Shown in pieces: positions 41,230 to 52,835 of a stretch of 62,000 nt of DNA. Below the pieces are notes generated by a model. The model ran no database searches and was not told the origin of the DNA. It saw nothing but the letters and a program-made list of their open reading frames with translations. The stretch lies in the NCBI GenBank assembly GCA_009746045.1, contig RPFO01000104.1:5848895-5910894 (forward strand), read 5' to 3'. The stretch comes from Mesostigma viride. Lineage: Eukaryota; Streptophyta; Mesostigmatophyceae; Mesostigmatales; Mesostigmataceae. Numbering within the stretch: the stretch's first letter is position 1; each line of letters begins with the position of its first letter. The position numbers and the translations under genes were made by a program.

Positions 41230-42139
41230 CACCCTCCGCATTGGTAGTTTTAATTCCGTTCAGCCAAAAGGCCCTTCGGAATTAGACATTAGCGTTTTAT
41301 TGGTTGCACTACAATTCGCTTCCGCGGACACCTTTTTCAGCGGGGAAAGTGCCCCCGGGCTTCCGGGGCAAATTCAGCAAGCGCTGCGGAACTTAGATAC
41401 TAAAATTTCGTTTTTGGTTCGTACCGTACAGCCAATCATTTTGCGCCCGGATCAAATTGTGATCTGGGCACTGAACACGAAAATTTCAGCGGAACGTACG
41501 AAACACCAACGCAACTACAGAAAATTTTCAGTGACGGAACTGTAGTACCGTGTACCCAAGCAAAATGTAGTAGGACCTCGCTAAATTCACGTTCGGAATT
41601 TTTCCCCTCAAGATTCCCCCGCAAGATTCCCCCGCACGATTCCCCCCGCTAGGTTCAGGCTCCAGTCGATGCTCGCCAAATGGCGCAAAAAAAGAAACAT
41701 ATGTTAAAATCAACGGTGCGAATCCTCGTTACCGCTCGGGTAACATTCTCACTCATTTCGCGTCTCCTACGAACCGTATTGTAGTGGAAAGTGCTACTGT
41801 ACCCGCCCAATTAATTAATTATTACTGTAGTTTGTTTGTTTGGTTACCGAACAACCGTTGAACTGGCTGCGAAATTTAATAATTCTTTGTTTGTTCGGCT
41901 AGGAAAAGCACATTTTTCAGCCAGAAATCATATTTCTTTGTTTGTTAGCGAGAAAGCTGCACACGTGACAGTAAAATAATATTTATTTACACTTTCTTTG
42001 TTTGTTTGGTAGCTTCAAAAACTAAAGTTCACTACACTCGGGAATTAGTTAATTAAAATTCTTTTGTTTTATTTATCGTTTGCAGCTGGCCGGCGCCCAG
42101 CCTCATAATTATTTAGTAAAACTACCAATGCGGAGGGTG
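41230..42139. mobile_element. TA-flanked MITE carrying a CACTA MITE
   Basis: The TIR CACCCTCCGCATTGGTAGTT is perfect at both ends, with TA at 41,228-41,229 and 42,140-42,141. Without the nested element it would be about 430 bp. The interior has repeated TTCTTTGTTTGTT words. TA target and ACCCTCCG-type ends suit a Stowaway/mariner-like MITE. Confidence 0.8.
41307..41786. mobile_element. Second CACTA MITE (480 bp)
   Basis: Begins CACTACAATTCGCTTCCG and ends CCGTATTGTAGTG. Near its left end GGACACCTTTTTCAGCGGGG matches the MITE at 39,957. The related sequence at 42,265-42,320 lacks the insertion (GCGTTTTATTGGTTACAAGT), giving an empty-site comparison. The TSD is blurred. Confidence 0.75.
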
Positions 42140-42244
42140 TATCCGGCCCTCGGCCACTGTAGATTCTCTGCCGCCCATGTGCGGCGGGGGACACAACAAC
42201 AACAACAACAACACCGCAGCCGGCGCCGGCACCCCTAGCATTTT

Positions 42245-42602
42245 GGAATTAGAAAATAGCGTTTTATTGGTTACAAGTGCTAATGTGCCCGTCCAATTAA
42301 TTTGTGATTAGTTAGTTAGTTTGGTTACCAAACCACCGTTGAACTAGCTGCGAAATTTAATAATTCTTTGTTTGAATTAACAGAGATTCTTTGTTTTTTA
42401 CCGCAAAAGAAGCGCTTCAGTTGGGCAGTCAAAGAATATTTATTTACACTTTCTTTGTTTGTTTGGTAGCTCAATGATGAAAAACGACAGGGGAGTACGC
42501 TCAGGAATAATTATTTAATAATCTTTTGTTTTATTTATCGTTGCAGGTGGTCGACGCCGCGCCTCATAATTATTTAGTAACTGAAAACTAACAATGGCCG
42601 GA
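42245..42602. mobile_element. Degenerate second copy of the TA-flanked MITE
   Basis: Collinear with 41,260-42,139: GCGTTTTATTGGTT, CGAAATTTAATAATTCTTTG, ATTTATTTACACTTTC, TTTGTTTTATTTATCGTT and CCTCATAATTATTTAGTAA. The right TIR is degenerate (GGAGGGGTGTA) and the left end is lost. A (CAA)6 run lies just upstream at 42,190-42,212. Confidence 0.65.
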
Positions 42603-42805
42603 GGGGTGTAGTTTTCAACATCTATCAACTATATTAAAAACCATCGGGCATCCTGTGGCCCGTACGCCGTAGTTTTTTACGGAATTCAGTGATCAACTCG
42701 TGATCGACGGGTGTCCTTTTCGCCTTTTCCCGTTGGGCGCAAGTCGACCGAAGAAGCCCTGTCGTTGGCGGCGGACGGAGATGATTTGTTCAGTGGGATA
42801 CGATT

Positions 42806-43165
42806 GGCGTTCACACGCTGGAATCTTTAGTGGCTTTAAAGTCGTCTCGCGACATTTTGACGTTAGCGACTGGATCGAGCTTGACTGGCGCGTAGTTGGT
42901 CGAACTTTCACAACTTGCCACCTGTCGGCTTACTGAAACTGGGTCGCCTACTAGAGTGACGGTCGGCTTGACGGACGAAAGCCAAAGCGTTCACTCGCTG
43001 GAATCTTTAACGGCTTTAAAGTCGTGTCGCGACATTTTGACGTTGGCGACTCGATCGAGCTTGACTGGCGGGTAGTCGGTCAACGACTTGCCACCTGTCG
43101 GAACGACGAACTGGGTCGCCTACTAGAGTGACGGTCAGCTTGACGGCTTTCGTCTTTTCACCGTC
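42806..43165. repeat. Two tandem units of about 185 bp
   Basis: Each has CGCTGGAATCTTTA, TCGCGACATTTTGACGTT, GACTGGATCGAGCTTGACTGG (or close), ACTTGCCACCTGTCGG and CGCCTACTAGAGTGACGGTC. A diverged third copy is visible at 44,500-44,585 next to the CAA array. Confidence 0.8.
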
Positions 43166-43282
43166 CTTCTTCATTTGTCTGTGGTTCCATTGAGTTGAAT
43201 CTTCGCGTTCGGCTTTAGTTGGTCTCCAATAGCATTCGGCAAGTCCTGTCCTTCGCGCTGCGTTCACTCGCTCGCATCTTTA

Positions 43283-43635
43283 ATGGCGGGGGGGGGAACT
43301 CCGGGTGGGTGGGGGGCGCGGGGGCCGGGGGAGGGGGGATCCCGCATCATTTGGCGTCTCGCTGAGGCCGGAGGGCCGCCGGGGGCCTTGCGACCTCGCT
43401 GCGGCAGGGCGTCTCACTGTGCGGGCCGGCCGGCCGGGGGGGGGGGGGGGGGGCGGGGGGGGAACCTCCGGGTGGCGGGTGGGGGGGCGCGGGGGCCTTG
43501 CGACCTCGCCGTCTCACTCAGGCGGCGAGGCATCATGTGGCGGATCTTCGTACTTTTCCGGTCTTTTTCAAGGGTCCTCATGGTCGACACCTGTCCTTCG
43601 CGCCACGCCTTTTCGCGGGGGGGGGGGGGGGAAGG

Positions 43636-43671
<36 letters not shown>

Positions 43672-44380
43672 ACTCCGGGTGGGTGGGCAGGCGGGGTGGG
43701 CGGGGGATCCCGCAGACTCTGGCGTCAGTCTCGCTGACGAGGGCGGGGGCCTTGCGACCTCGCCTGGGGCGGGGCGTCTCACTGTGCGGGGGGGGGGGGG
43801 GACCTCCGGGTGGGGGTGGGGGGCGCAGGAGCCTTGCGACCTCGCCGTCTCACTCAGGCGGGGAGGCATCCTATGGCGGATCTTCGTACTTTTCCGGTCT
43901 TTTTCAGGGGTCCTCGATCGTGGTCGACGCCTGTCCTTCGCGCCACGCCTTTTCGCGGGGGGGCGGGGGCGCATCATGGCCGGCTGGGGGGGGGGGGGGG
44001 GGGAACCTCCGGGTGGGTGGGCGGGTGCGGGGGCCGGGGGATCCCGCAGACTCTGGCGTCTCGCTGAGGAGGGCGGGGAGCCTTGCGCGCGACCTCCCTG
44101 TCTCACTCAGGCGGTGAGGCATCCTGTGGCGGATCTTCTTACTTTTCCGGCCGGCGGGGGGCGCATCATGGCTGAGGGCGGGGGGGGGGGGAACCTCCGG
44201 GTGGGTGGATGGGCACGGGGGACGGGGATCGTGCACACTTTGGCGTCTCACTGAGGAGGGCGGGGGGCCTCATTGCGACCTCAATACATGTAAAGACCAT
44301 CGGCTCGCTGAGGGGGAGGGGGTTGCGACCTCGCCTCGGGCGGGGCGTCTCACTGAGGCGACCAATCATGGCCTCCGGGT
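43283..44380. repeat. G-rich tandem array with poly-G spacers
   Basis: At least three imperfect units of 260-350 bp share GACCTCGCCGTCTCACTCAG, TGGCGGATCTTCGTACTTTT and CTTCGCGCCACGCCTTTTCG, separated by runs of up to about 40 G. Large Gly-rich plus-strand and Pro-rich minus-strand frames come from composition. Assembly errors in the G runs are likely. Confidence 0.85.
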
Positions 44381-44589
44381 GGACTGGGAAGGGCGGACGG
44401 ACTGCGGTGTTTCAGGCCCACACAGCGTGTCGTTATTTGTCTCCCGACTTTTTCCTTAAATTTTCAGCCCCCTTCATAAGCTTCAGTTGACTTGAACCGT
44501 TCATAAGCTTCGGTTGACTTGAATCGAGTTGCCATCTGTCGGCGGACGGATCGAATCTCGGCTACTAGAGTTACGGTCGGCTTTGCGCC

Positions 44590-45571
<982 letters not shown>

Positions 45572-45593
45572 CGGTCGGCTTTGCGCCTTCTTT

Positions 45594-45621
45594 GGGGGGG
45601 GATGCGAAGCATCCCCCCCCC
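45594..45621. repeat. Perfect hairpin with GCGAAGC tip
   Basis: Eight G, ATGC, loop GAA, GCAT and eight C form a 12-bp stem. The GCGAAGC tip is known from DNA-structure work as an exceptionally stable mini-hairpin. It lies just after the right flank of the CAA array. Confidence 0.85.
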
Positions 45622-45955
45622 CTTAAGCTTGTCAAGTTTATCAACCAGCATTCCCGCGTTCCACCAGTGCCTCCACACTTTTTCCGGGTAAATGGGTATT
45701 TTTTATTAAGGGGACTCGGCGCGGCGAATATTTTCCGCGCCAAAAAAATTCCGCGGTACCCTCCGTACCGTGAAAAGTGGGTGCACGGTGCGCGCACCCC
45801 TTGCGGAAGTGGCCATGGCGACTGCTTTTAGACGAAACGTGACAAATCTGGCTCGCGGAAAGCAGAAAAAATGCTCGATTCTTGGAGAAAATTAGCTACT
45901 GATTCTAATTTATGGTGGGATAGTTGCGATCTATAATGTCGCGGGCTCTTTTTCT

Positions 45956-46516
45956 TTACCATCGGCAGGGGGGGTCCGGCCTGAATTTCTGTCGGGATGA
46001 ATAAAGTATAATTGATGCCTGCAGGTGTGATTGTCGATTGTTGCCAGTTTTGATGGTCCTAATGGAAGCTAGTTTAATGATGTTTCTAAAGCCGTAAAAA
46101 TTCCCGCTGCTATCTTTACCTTTCCCGTCATTTTGCGGTAAGATAACATTAGGCCTGCGCGATGCGCGCCCGACCTCTCCATGAAAGGGTGGCCTTTCTT
46201 GTGCGCCTGGGCACGAATAAATGCCCGTTATGGTACGTTCTTGTATTAAACGTCCTAAGATAGCGCTTTCCTGCTTTCTTAGCTCGTTGAGCGTAAGCTT
46301 TTTGCCTTCTTTCCGGCCAGATGCAGCCATGAAGTTGCGGGTCCTGGCGCTGCATCGCTGGATTCCTGGATGTTTTTTAGCAAGTTCGTCTGTGACGTGG
46401 CTGGCTTGCTGCAGCGCGTGGCCCACAACCTGTCGGGAAGGTGTAATGCTTTTATTTCCATGCTTCTCTGAAATTTCTTTTGCTTTATAGACAGTTGTGT
46501 TCGAGGAAATTCACGC
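45956..46516 (-). CDS. Hypothetical protein or transposase fragment
   Basis: A minus-strand open frame, extended upstream of the ATG at 46,426 to about 46,516. Composition is protein-like: TVYKAKEISEKHGNKSITPS could be a helix-turn-helix, followed by LTLNELRKQESAILGRLI. The last third is less convincing. There is no strong family match from memory, and no splice borders could be fixed. Confidence 0.35.
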
Positions 46517-46519
46517 GGT

Positions 46520-48000
46520 CTTCCTAAGCAGCGGCATCATTTTCCCCAGACACTGACGAGCTGGCACCTGTCTCCTAAAGAAAGTGGCTCGTGCTTGTTA
46601 GAAAGGAGGCAGTGTGCATTTTGCGGGACACAATGCTTTGGTGGCACATGCGTCAGGTAGGTTGTTCCAATGGTCTCTTCACCTTTCCCACTGAGTAAAT
46701 GATAGCCTTTGTCATGCTAACCAGAGCAGCTAGCCACAGGTTGGCTGGATAAAAAGTCAGCTTATTTTCTCTTTATATACTGCGTGTGTGGTCCTCCACA
46801 TGTCCGGCTTGTTGGGCATTTTGGAAGAGGGTTTTTAATGTGTTGTTGGGTGGAACAACTTGGTTGTTGGCACAAAATCACACATTATTAGCCTGAGATA
46901 GGCATGACATATGCTGCTCAGGCGTGTCGTCCTACCAGCCTTGTTGTTAAGGGTAAACTCACAAGGCTGGCTGTGACGATGGAGGGGTGGGGCGTATGAC
47001 GCTCCGGACATCCTCCTCACACTCCGTGATCAAAGTGGGCATGTTTTTGGGTGTCTAGGGTAGCAAAACAGATGTCATTTTGGCTCAGCACTAGCTCAAT
47101 TCTCTTTTAGCGTCTACCCAGGTGGCATCACAGGAAAATCAATAACTTGAGCTACGCTTGTCAGAATGAGCTCAAACTTTGGGGTTGTGTTTCCCCCCAC
47201 TCAGTGGAATTTAAAATGTATGGATGACCCAATCTCAGGATGTGTTAATGATTTGATTTATTTTTTTTGGCTCAAAAAAGTACCCATTTTGCGGGAAAAT
47301 TAATAACTCAAACAAATGTGACCATTTTGGCCATGTAAATAGCCCAGCTTTTAAAAAAGTGGGGGAACTTTGCAGAAATGTATGGGCAGGTCATTTGGAT
47401 AAGTGGTTTGTCTTGGGCAAAATATCTCATAAATAGCGTCTTTTTCTATTTTTAGCTCGCCACCGGTGCGTGGTTGGGCGTAGTACCCCCAACAAGTGGT
47501 GGCATGAATGTCCAAACATCATATTTATGGTACTCAATCATCACTAGATGGTTCCCGAGTGCATTGGAACTGAAATTCATTAAAGTCAGTTTTTCAGGCT
47601 TTTGGACGTGCGAGTCCCCTTAACCAATAAGAATATCGTTAGGTTACGAGGTACCACGTATCGACCAGCTGGTTACCCACGGAGGGTAGTGTGATAGGTG
47701 AAAGGTTTAGAAAGGAGCATTATGTGACCAGGGGAGCCAAGTGCCTCCACAGTCCTCAGTCCACAGAGCCAGGTACTTGGCCAGCTCGTGGCCAGCCTAC
47801 GCCGGCTATTGGCCGGCCTACGCCGGCTACCGGCCAAGGGAAATTGTTGCCGGCGCGGCGCCGGCTGTGGAAAAAAGTCTAAACGAAGCGCTGAATCCTA
47901 TCTGACTATGATTTGTTAAATTTAACTAGAACGCGATATATCGCGTTGTAAGCTTTTTTTAGAACGCGTATCGCACCTAAGGAAAATTTTTTTTCATGGT
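46520..48000. other. Unique sequence, no gene recognised
   Basis: AT-richer than its surroundings, with only random short frames. GC-rich GCCGGC palindromes occur at 47,795-47,870, and a perfect 18-bp palindrome AACGCGATATATCGCGTT at 47,930-47,947. Confidence 0.4.
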
Positions 48001-48012
48001 CATGTATATATA

Positions 48013-51000
48013 CAGGGGTCACCCGCAGTATCGCAACAAGAATCGCAACTACGCAACTTTCCAGGAGGACCAAAAAACACTTTTGTTGCGATTCTTGCGA
48101 GGACCGATTTGGACGAAAAGTTGCGAAACGGCAAACGCGTGGTATCGCAACTAAAGATACACCCCGACGTGAAGTATGTCACTCCTTGGCTGACCGGCGC
48201 GAAGAATCAACCGAACTGAAATGAGCGGCGTCAGAAAAATGCTATAGCCGCAGTCGCGCAACATCTAATGATGCGCACATTATCTCGGGCTGGTTTTTAC
48301 TGCGTCTACACGCGTTAATCATCACGGGGGTGACGATGAAAGGCAGCACTTGTTATTAGCTTCTGTATCATTGAATTTTTCGCAACCAGTAGTTTTCGTA
48401 TGATGTATTTCGCGTATTTCATCATCGTTCAGGGCCAGGAAAGTCTCGACGCCGTGATGAGATTGCCTTTCTGTCATGAGATTGCTAGCTTTCCGCTAGC
48501 CTTCTTTTTGCGGTTTCGGCATGGCGCAGTTTAGTGTACCTGCGGATACCGTCAACAAGGTAAAGTCGTTATATCATTCGGTAAGTAATCTCGGACACGT
48601 TGTTGAAGGTTTGTGGTGTTAAGTTCGCTAACTTACTACTCCTGTGTACTAGTTTGTGGTTGTGGTTTTGTACAACCGTCGTCGTAAGATTTTCATCAGT
48701 TTTGTTCATGATTAGCTGCGTCTGTACCTAATTTTCTAGAATGACGATTGATTTAACATCTAAAGGAGTTGTAGATGGTAGCACGATGGTTTCTATTGCC
48801 TAAATTCTTCAGGAAAGATGGTATCATGGCCAGTTTTTTGTCAGCCTTTTGGCTTTGCTAGTAAAGGACGCCTGTGCAGTTGTGCAGTCCGTGCAACATC
48901 TATGGAGGCCCCAGTGCCTTGCTGACGTAGAAAAGAAGTTCGATGCAGTGTTTGTATATTTTCATCCTAGGCATGCAAATGGAGGTCATTTCTCATGTTC
49001 TGGATGCATGGGTAACACCGCCCCTTGCACCCCCTTGCTACGTGTGCATTTGGGCCTTGGTTTGTGAAGACGTCCAATATTGCATTATCACTTAACATTG
49101 CATTGTAAGTGTCTTTTTTATCGCACCCGTGCACCCCCCTGAGATTAGTGCTGTATTTAGCACCCATAGGACATATAGGACATTGCAACATGACTAATGA
49201 CATGACCCCGAAGTAACTCCCTATATGCGTGTGCTTTGGTCCCAGTATGGACACTAGATTGTTATCAGGCTGGTTTCTGGACATTATCATGCAAGGTGCA
49301 ACCAGCCATAATTAGGGGTAGAGTTACACACTGGTCATCCAAGGGCTAAGTGCAGGCCAGCACGCGGTAAAATGGTGACTGTGCATTAATATTAAAAAAT
49401 TAAATTACGACACGCAGACGCTACGCGTTGATCAGGCGTCGCGTGACCGCCATGCGAACATTAATAGTTGTCGCGTATATTACATCCTCAATGATGTGGA
49501 GGCGGAGATGGAATGAGTATCTATAATGTAACCTTGAGTGACAGGGTTGCTGACACCACGGCCCGAATCACTGTTATTACACTTGTACTGAATTGGGTCA
49601 CATGCATACCCCCACCGACTTGGGGTTGGTATCCTTTATATATCCTGCCATGGACTGGAATCGTTGTCTCCTTGAATACATGTATAACTCACATGGGTCA
49701 GGGGGCCTGCCCATATTCACCACTATATTAATCCCTAAAAGGTGCTTACACTGTCCTCGGTCGCATTCATGCATGCATTCGCGTATCCATGCATGCAATC
49801 ACTTCCATCCCTGCAAGCATTCACGCATCCATGCATGCAAACACCATCCATCCACGCAAGCATTCACGTATCCATGCATGCAAACACCATCCACCCCAAG
49901 CATTCACACATTCATGCATGCAAACACCATCCATCCATGCTAGCATTCACGTATCCATGCATGCAAACACCACCCATCCGTGCAAGCATTCACGTATCCA
50001 TGCATGCAAACACCATCCACCCAGGCAAGCATTCACGTATCCATGCATGCAAACACCACCCATCCGTGCAAGCATTCACGCATCCATGCATGCAAACACC
50101 ATCCACCCATGCAAGCATTCACGTATCCATGCATGCAAACACCATCCACCCCAAGCTTTCAGGTATCCATGCATGCAAACACCACCCATCCATGCATGCA
50201 AACACCATCCACCCATGCAAGCATTCACACATTCATGCATGCAAACACCATCCATCCCTGCAAGCATTTACGTATCCATGCATGCAAACACCACCCATCC
50301 CTGCAAGCATTCACGTATCCATGCATGCAAACACCATCCATCCCTGCAAGCATTCACGTATCCACGCATGCAAACACCATCCATCCCTGCAAGCATTAAT
50401 GCAATATCGATTCGTGTAATTAGCACCCATCCTGCGAGCATCCATGCAATTACCACCCATCCTGCGAACATTCACGTGCAATCCATGCATGCAGACACCG
50501 CCATCCATTCGATGCAAGCATTCACGTTTCCATGCAGCCACCCATCCTCGGCCCGCAGCATCATGGTGAACACAGCATTTCCCTTGCCCGGCCTGCGGCC
50601 GGACTGTAACACTGGACTGTCTCACCGCTTTAACAAAGACGGTTCAGGGCGATATATGTAGTCGCCTCAAAGTTGCACCCGCACGGCCAGCAAATGCTGG
50701 GCCGCTGCCATCCCCACTTCACAAACACACCCTCTTTCAGAATCTGTCCAGTATTGTTGCCTAATGCATCCCCGTTCGAAAGAGCGACATAATGAAACCA
50801 CACTGTGAATGAAACAACGCAGTTTGTTTAACATGCCACGGCGCCGACTATACCTCAAGACCATAGCTGTGTAATGTCGGCGGGACAATGACGGGGTAAT
50901 GACGCGCAATGACGAGACGATGACGCGCGTGATGATTAGGGAACTGTTTGATAACGAAAGGTTAGTGGTTGTAGACTAATTATAGGTCGTTGATTATTCA

Positions 51001-51430
51001 ATGAAGAGGCGGCACACTTTTGTTTTTGTTCATTATTGCACTGACTTCCGCGCGATGAATCCCACTGAACTGAACTGAACACCGCGCGGCCAATCAATCG
51101 TCAACGGCGGTAACTATTGCAAGTACATATCGGATCCTGCACGCCGATTGGCGACAATTTATTCCTTCCGGCGCACGTGTACGGCGTACTTTTGGTATAC
51201 TTGCCAGGTTTGTTGCGATTCTGTTGCATTGCGGAACTCTAGAATTGGTGGGTTTTCAGTTGCGGAACTAGGTGTTGCGATACTCGAGCACGCTCCCATT
51301 TTTCATCCAAACATCACTTTTGAAAAGTGAAGGTGCCATGGTGTGCCCATACCTGCCCTTAATCGAAGTGGATGATAAAATTTTTTTTTTTGAGTTGCGA
51401 TTCTTGTTGCGATACTGCGGGTGACCCCTG
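48013..51430. mobile_element. TA-flanked TIR element, 3.4 kb, with minisatellite core
   Basis: Termini CAGGGGTCACCCGCAGTATC continue as CGCAACAAGAATCGCAACT, about 38 bp perfect at both ends, flanked by TA. TTGCGAT/ATCGCAA words recur in the subterminal 150-250 bp on both sides. TA target suggests the Tc1/mariner/IS630 group. Apart from the minisatellite, the interior (48,250-49,750 and 50,540-51,100) shows no transposase, so it is non-autonomous. Confidence 0.8.
49766..50530. repeat. 39-43-bp minisatellite within the TIR element
   Basis: About 17-18 units of CGTATCCATGCATGCAAACA followed by CCATCCATCCATGCAAGCATTCA. ATGCATGC palindromes recur every unit. Frames are open on both strands through much of it, but the peptide is purely repeat-derived. 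Confidence 0.92.
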
Positions 51431-51432
51431 TA

Positions 51433-52222
51433 CTTTCCTGAAAGCCCATAAATCAAAGGATTTTTTGAGCTACTCGGACCTACAAAATGCTAATTCATTA
51501 GACGGAGAGATACACTGGTTTGAATACAGGGGGGTCTGACCATGACCGCGATTTCTTGACCCTAGGTCGGCAATTAAGTCATGTGCTTATTCACAAATGG
51601 TTCATGAAAAAAATCTGGCTTCTTGCACGAGCTATGGGCAACCTATGCAGGCTCTGTGAAACAAAACTCAGGCCCATTGGGCCACTGGAGCTATTTTTCA
51701 TTAGCATCACAATTACAACGCAGTACAACGTGCTGGTGGGAAAAATGAGAGCCCTTCACAACATGACGCAACGACACGAGCCCCATAAACGGGGCCATAG
51801 TGAGCTTGGAGGATCAAAACGTTGAAAATAGGTGTTGTATAAGTTATACTGCATCAAACATGCATCAAACATCATGACTGGATGACCTAATATGACTGAA
51901 TCAGGCAGCCATAGCCAAAGCATCATCCACTCTCACAACGTGTTGAGCACATGCCTCGTGGGAACGGAGGTGCTGGGTTTTCATTCCATAACGCGTGCAA
52001 TACTGAAAGAAAGAGGCACGTGTAATGCAAGGCTTGGATAGGTTGAGTGATCCATGAGCTTACATGCAGGCAAAGATGACGCTGGAATCCATGCTAGCAA
52101 ATGGTGGCAAGATGCTAACAACACATGATTATACACCATGGTTATGGGCACCTAGCTGATCTTCTTGCACAATCAACGCAGTATAAACCATCAACATCCA
52201 ATCCTCACGATATATGCACGGC
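51433..52222. other. Unique sequence, no gene recognised
   Basis: No convincing ORF. The frame at 51,520-51,825 lacks homology or domain features. No repeats of note. Confidence 0.4.
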
Positions 52223-52235
52223 TTGACGACGTATA

Positions 52236-52666
52236 GCCTAGCATGTGGCCCACGCGCATGTGCGCCCATAATGGCCCCCATGGATGTTGCCTTCAGAATT
52301 TAGCCAAGCCATGCCTATAATGGGACCCCCATGGATGTTGCATTAAGAATTTAGCCATACCACTTAGCGCTGGTTGTCTCTTTGATACTATGCCATGCAG
52401 AGAGATGCTCTCTGTCGAGAAGCCATGTCCTAGCTCTTGTATAGCCATGATGATCTTCCCCCACATAACATACTCCCCCTTAGCTGGGCATAGTGTGAAG
52501 ATTATGAGGGTGCAGGTGCCCTGGTGCACCTAGAGCAAGGGTCTCTTACATTCCCACCCTTGCAGGAAGTAGCCCAGAATGTATTAAAAGCCATATGCCC
52601 CTTCTCAGGGATATGTGCTACATGTACTCCCAACGGAGTTATGTTTCGAATTAATTAATTAATTAA
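52236..52666 (+). mobile_element. 5'-truncated copy of the ORF1-only retroelement (3' UTR only)
   Basis: The TSD is TTGACGACGTATA (52,223-52,235 and 52,667-52,679). The 431 bp match 59.6-60.0 kb, including AGCTCTTGTATAGCCATGAT, CCCTGGTGCACCTAGAGCAA, the ACTCCCAACGGAGT hairpin and an (AATT)n tail. Confidence 0.88.
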
Positions 52667-52835
52667 TTGACGACGTATACAGCACCTAAATACTGCACAA
52701 CTGCAACCTGCTATGGCTGACATGCAAGCAACGTCGAGTACTGGGATGGCGGTCTTAAAGAGAGGCTGGGCAGAGGTCGGTAGAAATAAGTGGAAAACTG
52801 GCAGAAACTAGGTAGAAACACGATATACTTACGCC

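Noticed and set aside
43305-44254. Glycine-rich proteins over the G-rich array
   Set aside because: Overlapping open frames in several phases follow from G runs and repeated units; there is no start context or domain.
47930-47947. Perfect palindrome AACGCGATATATCGCGTT as an operator-like site
   Set aside because: It is striking but solitary, with no neighbouring gene or second copy to support a regulatory role.
49742-50661. Histidine-rich secreted-type protein (repeated HANTIHPCKHSRI peptide)
   Set aside because: It is the frame of a 39-43-bp minisatellite, open on the other strand too, and lies inside a non-coding TIR element.
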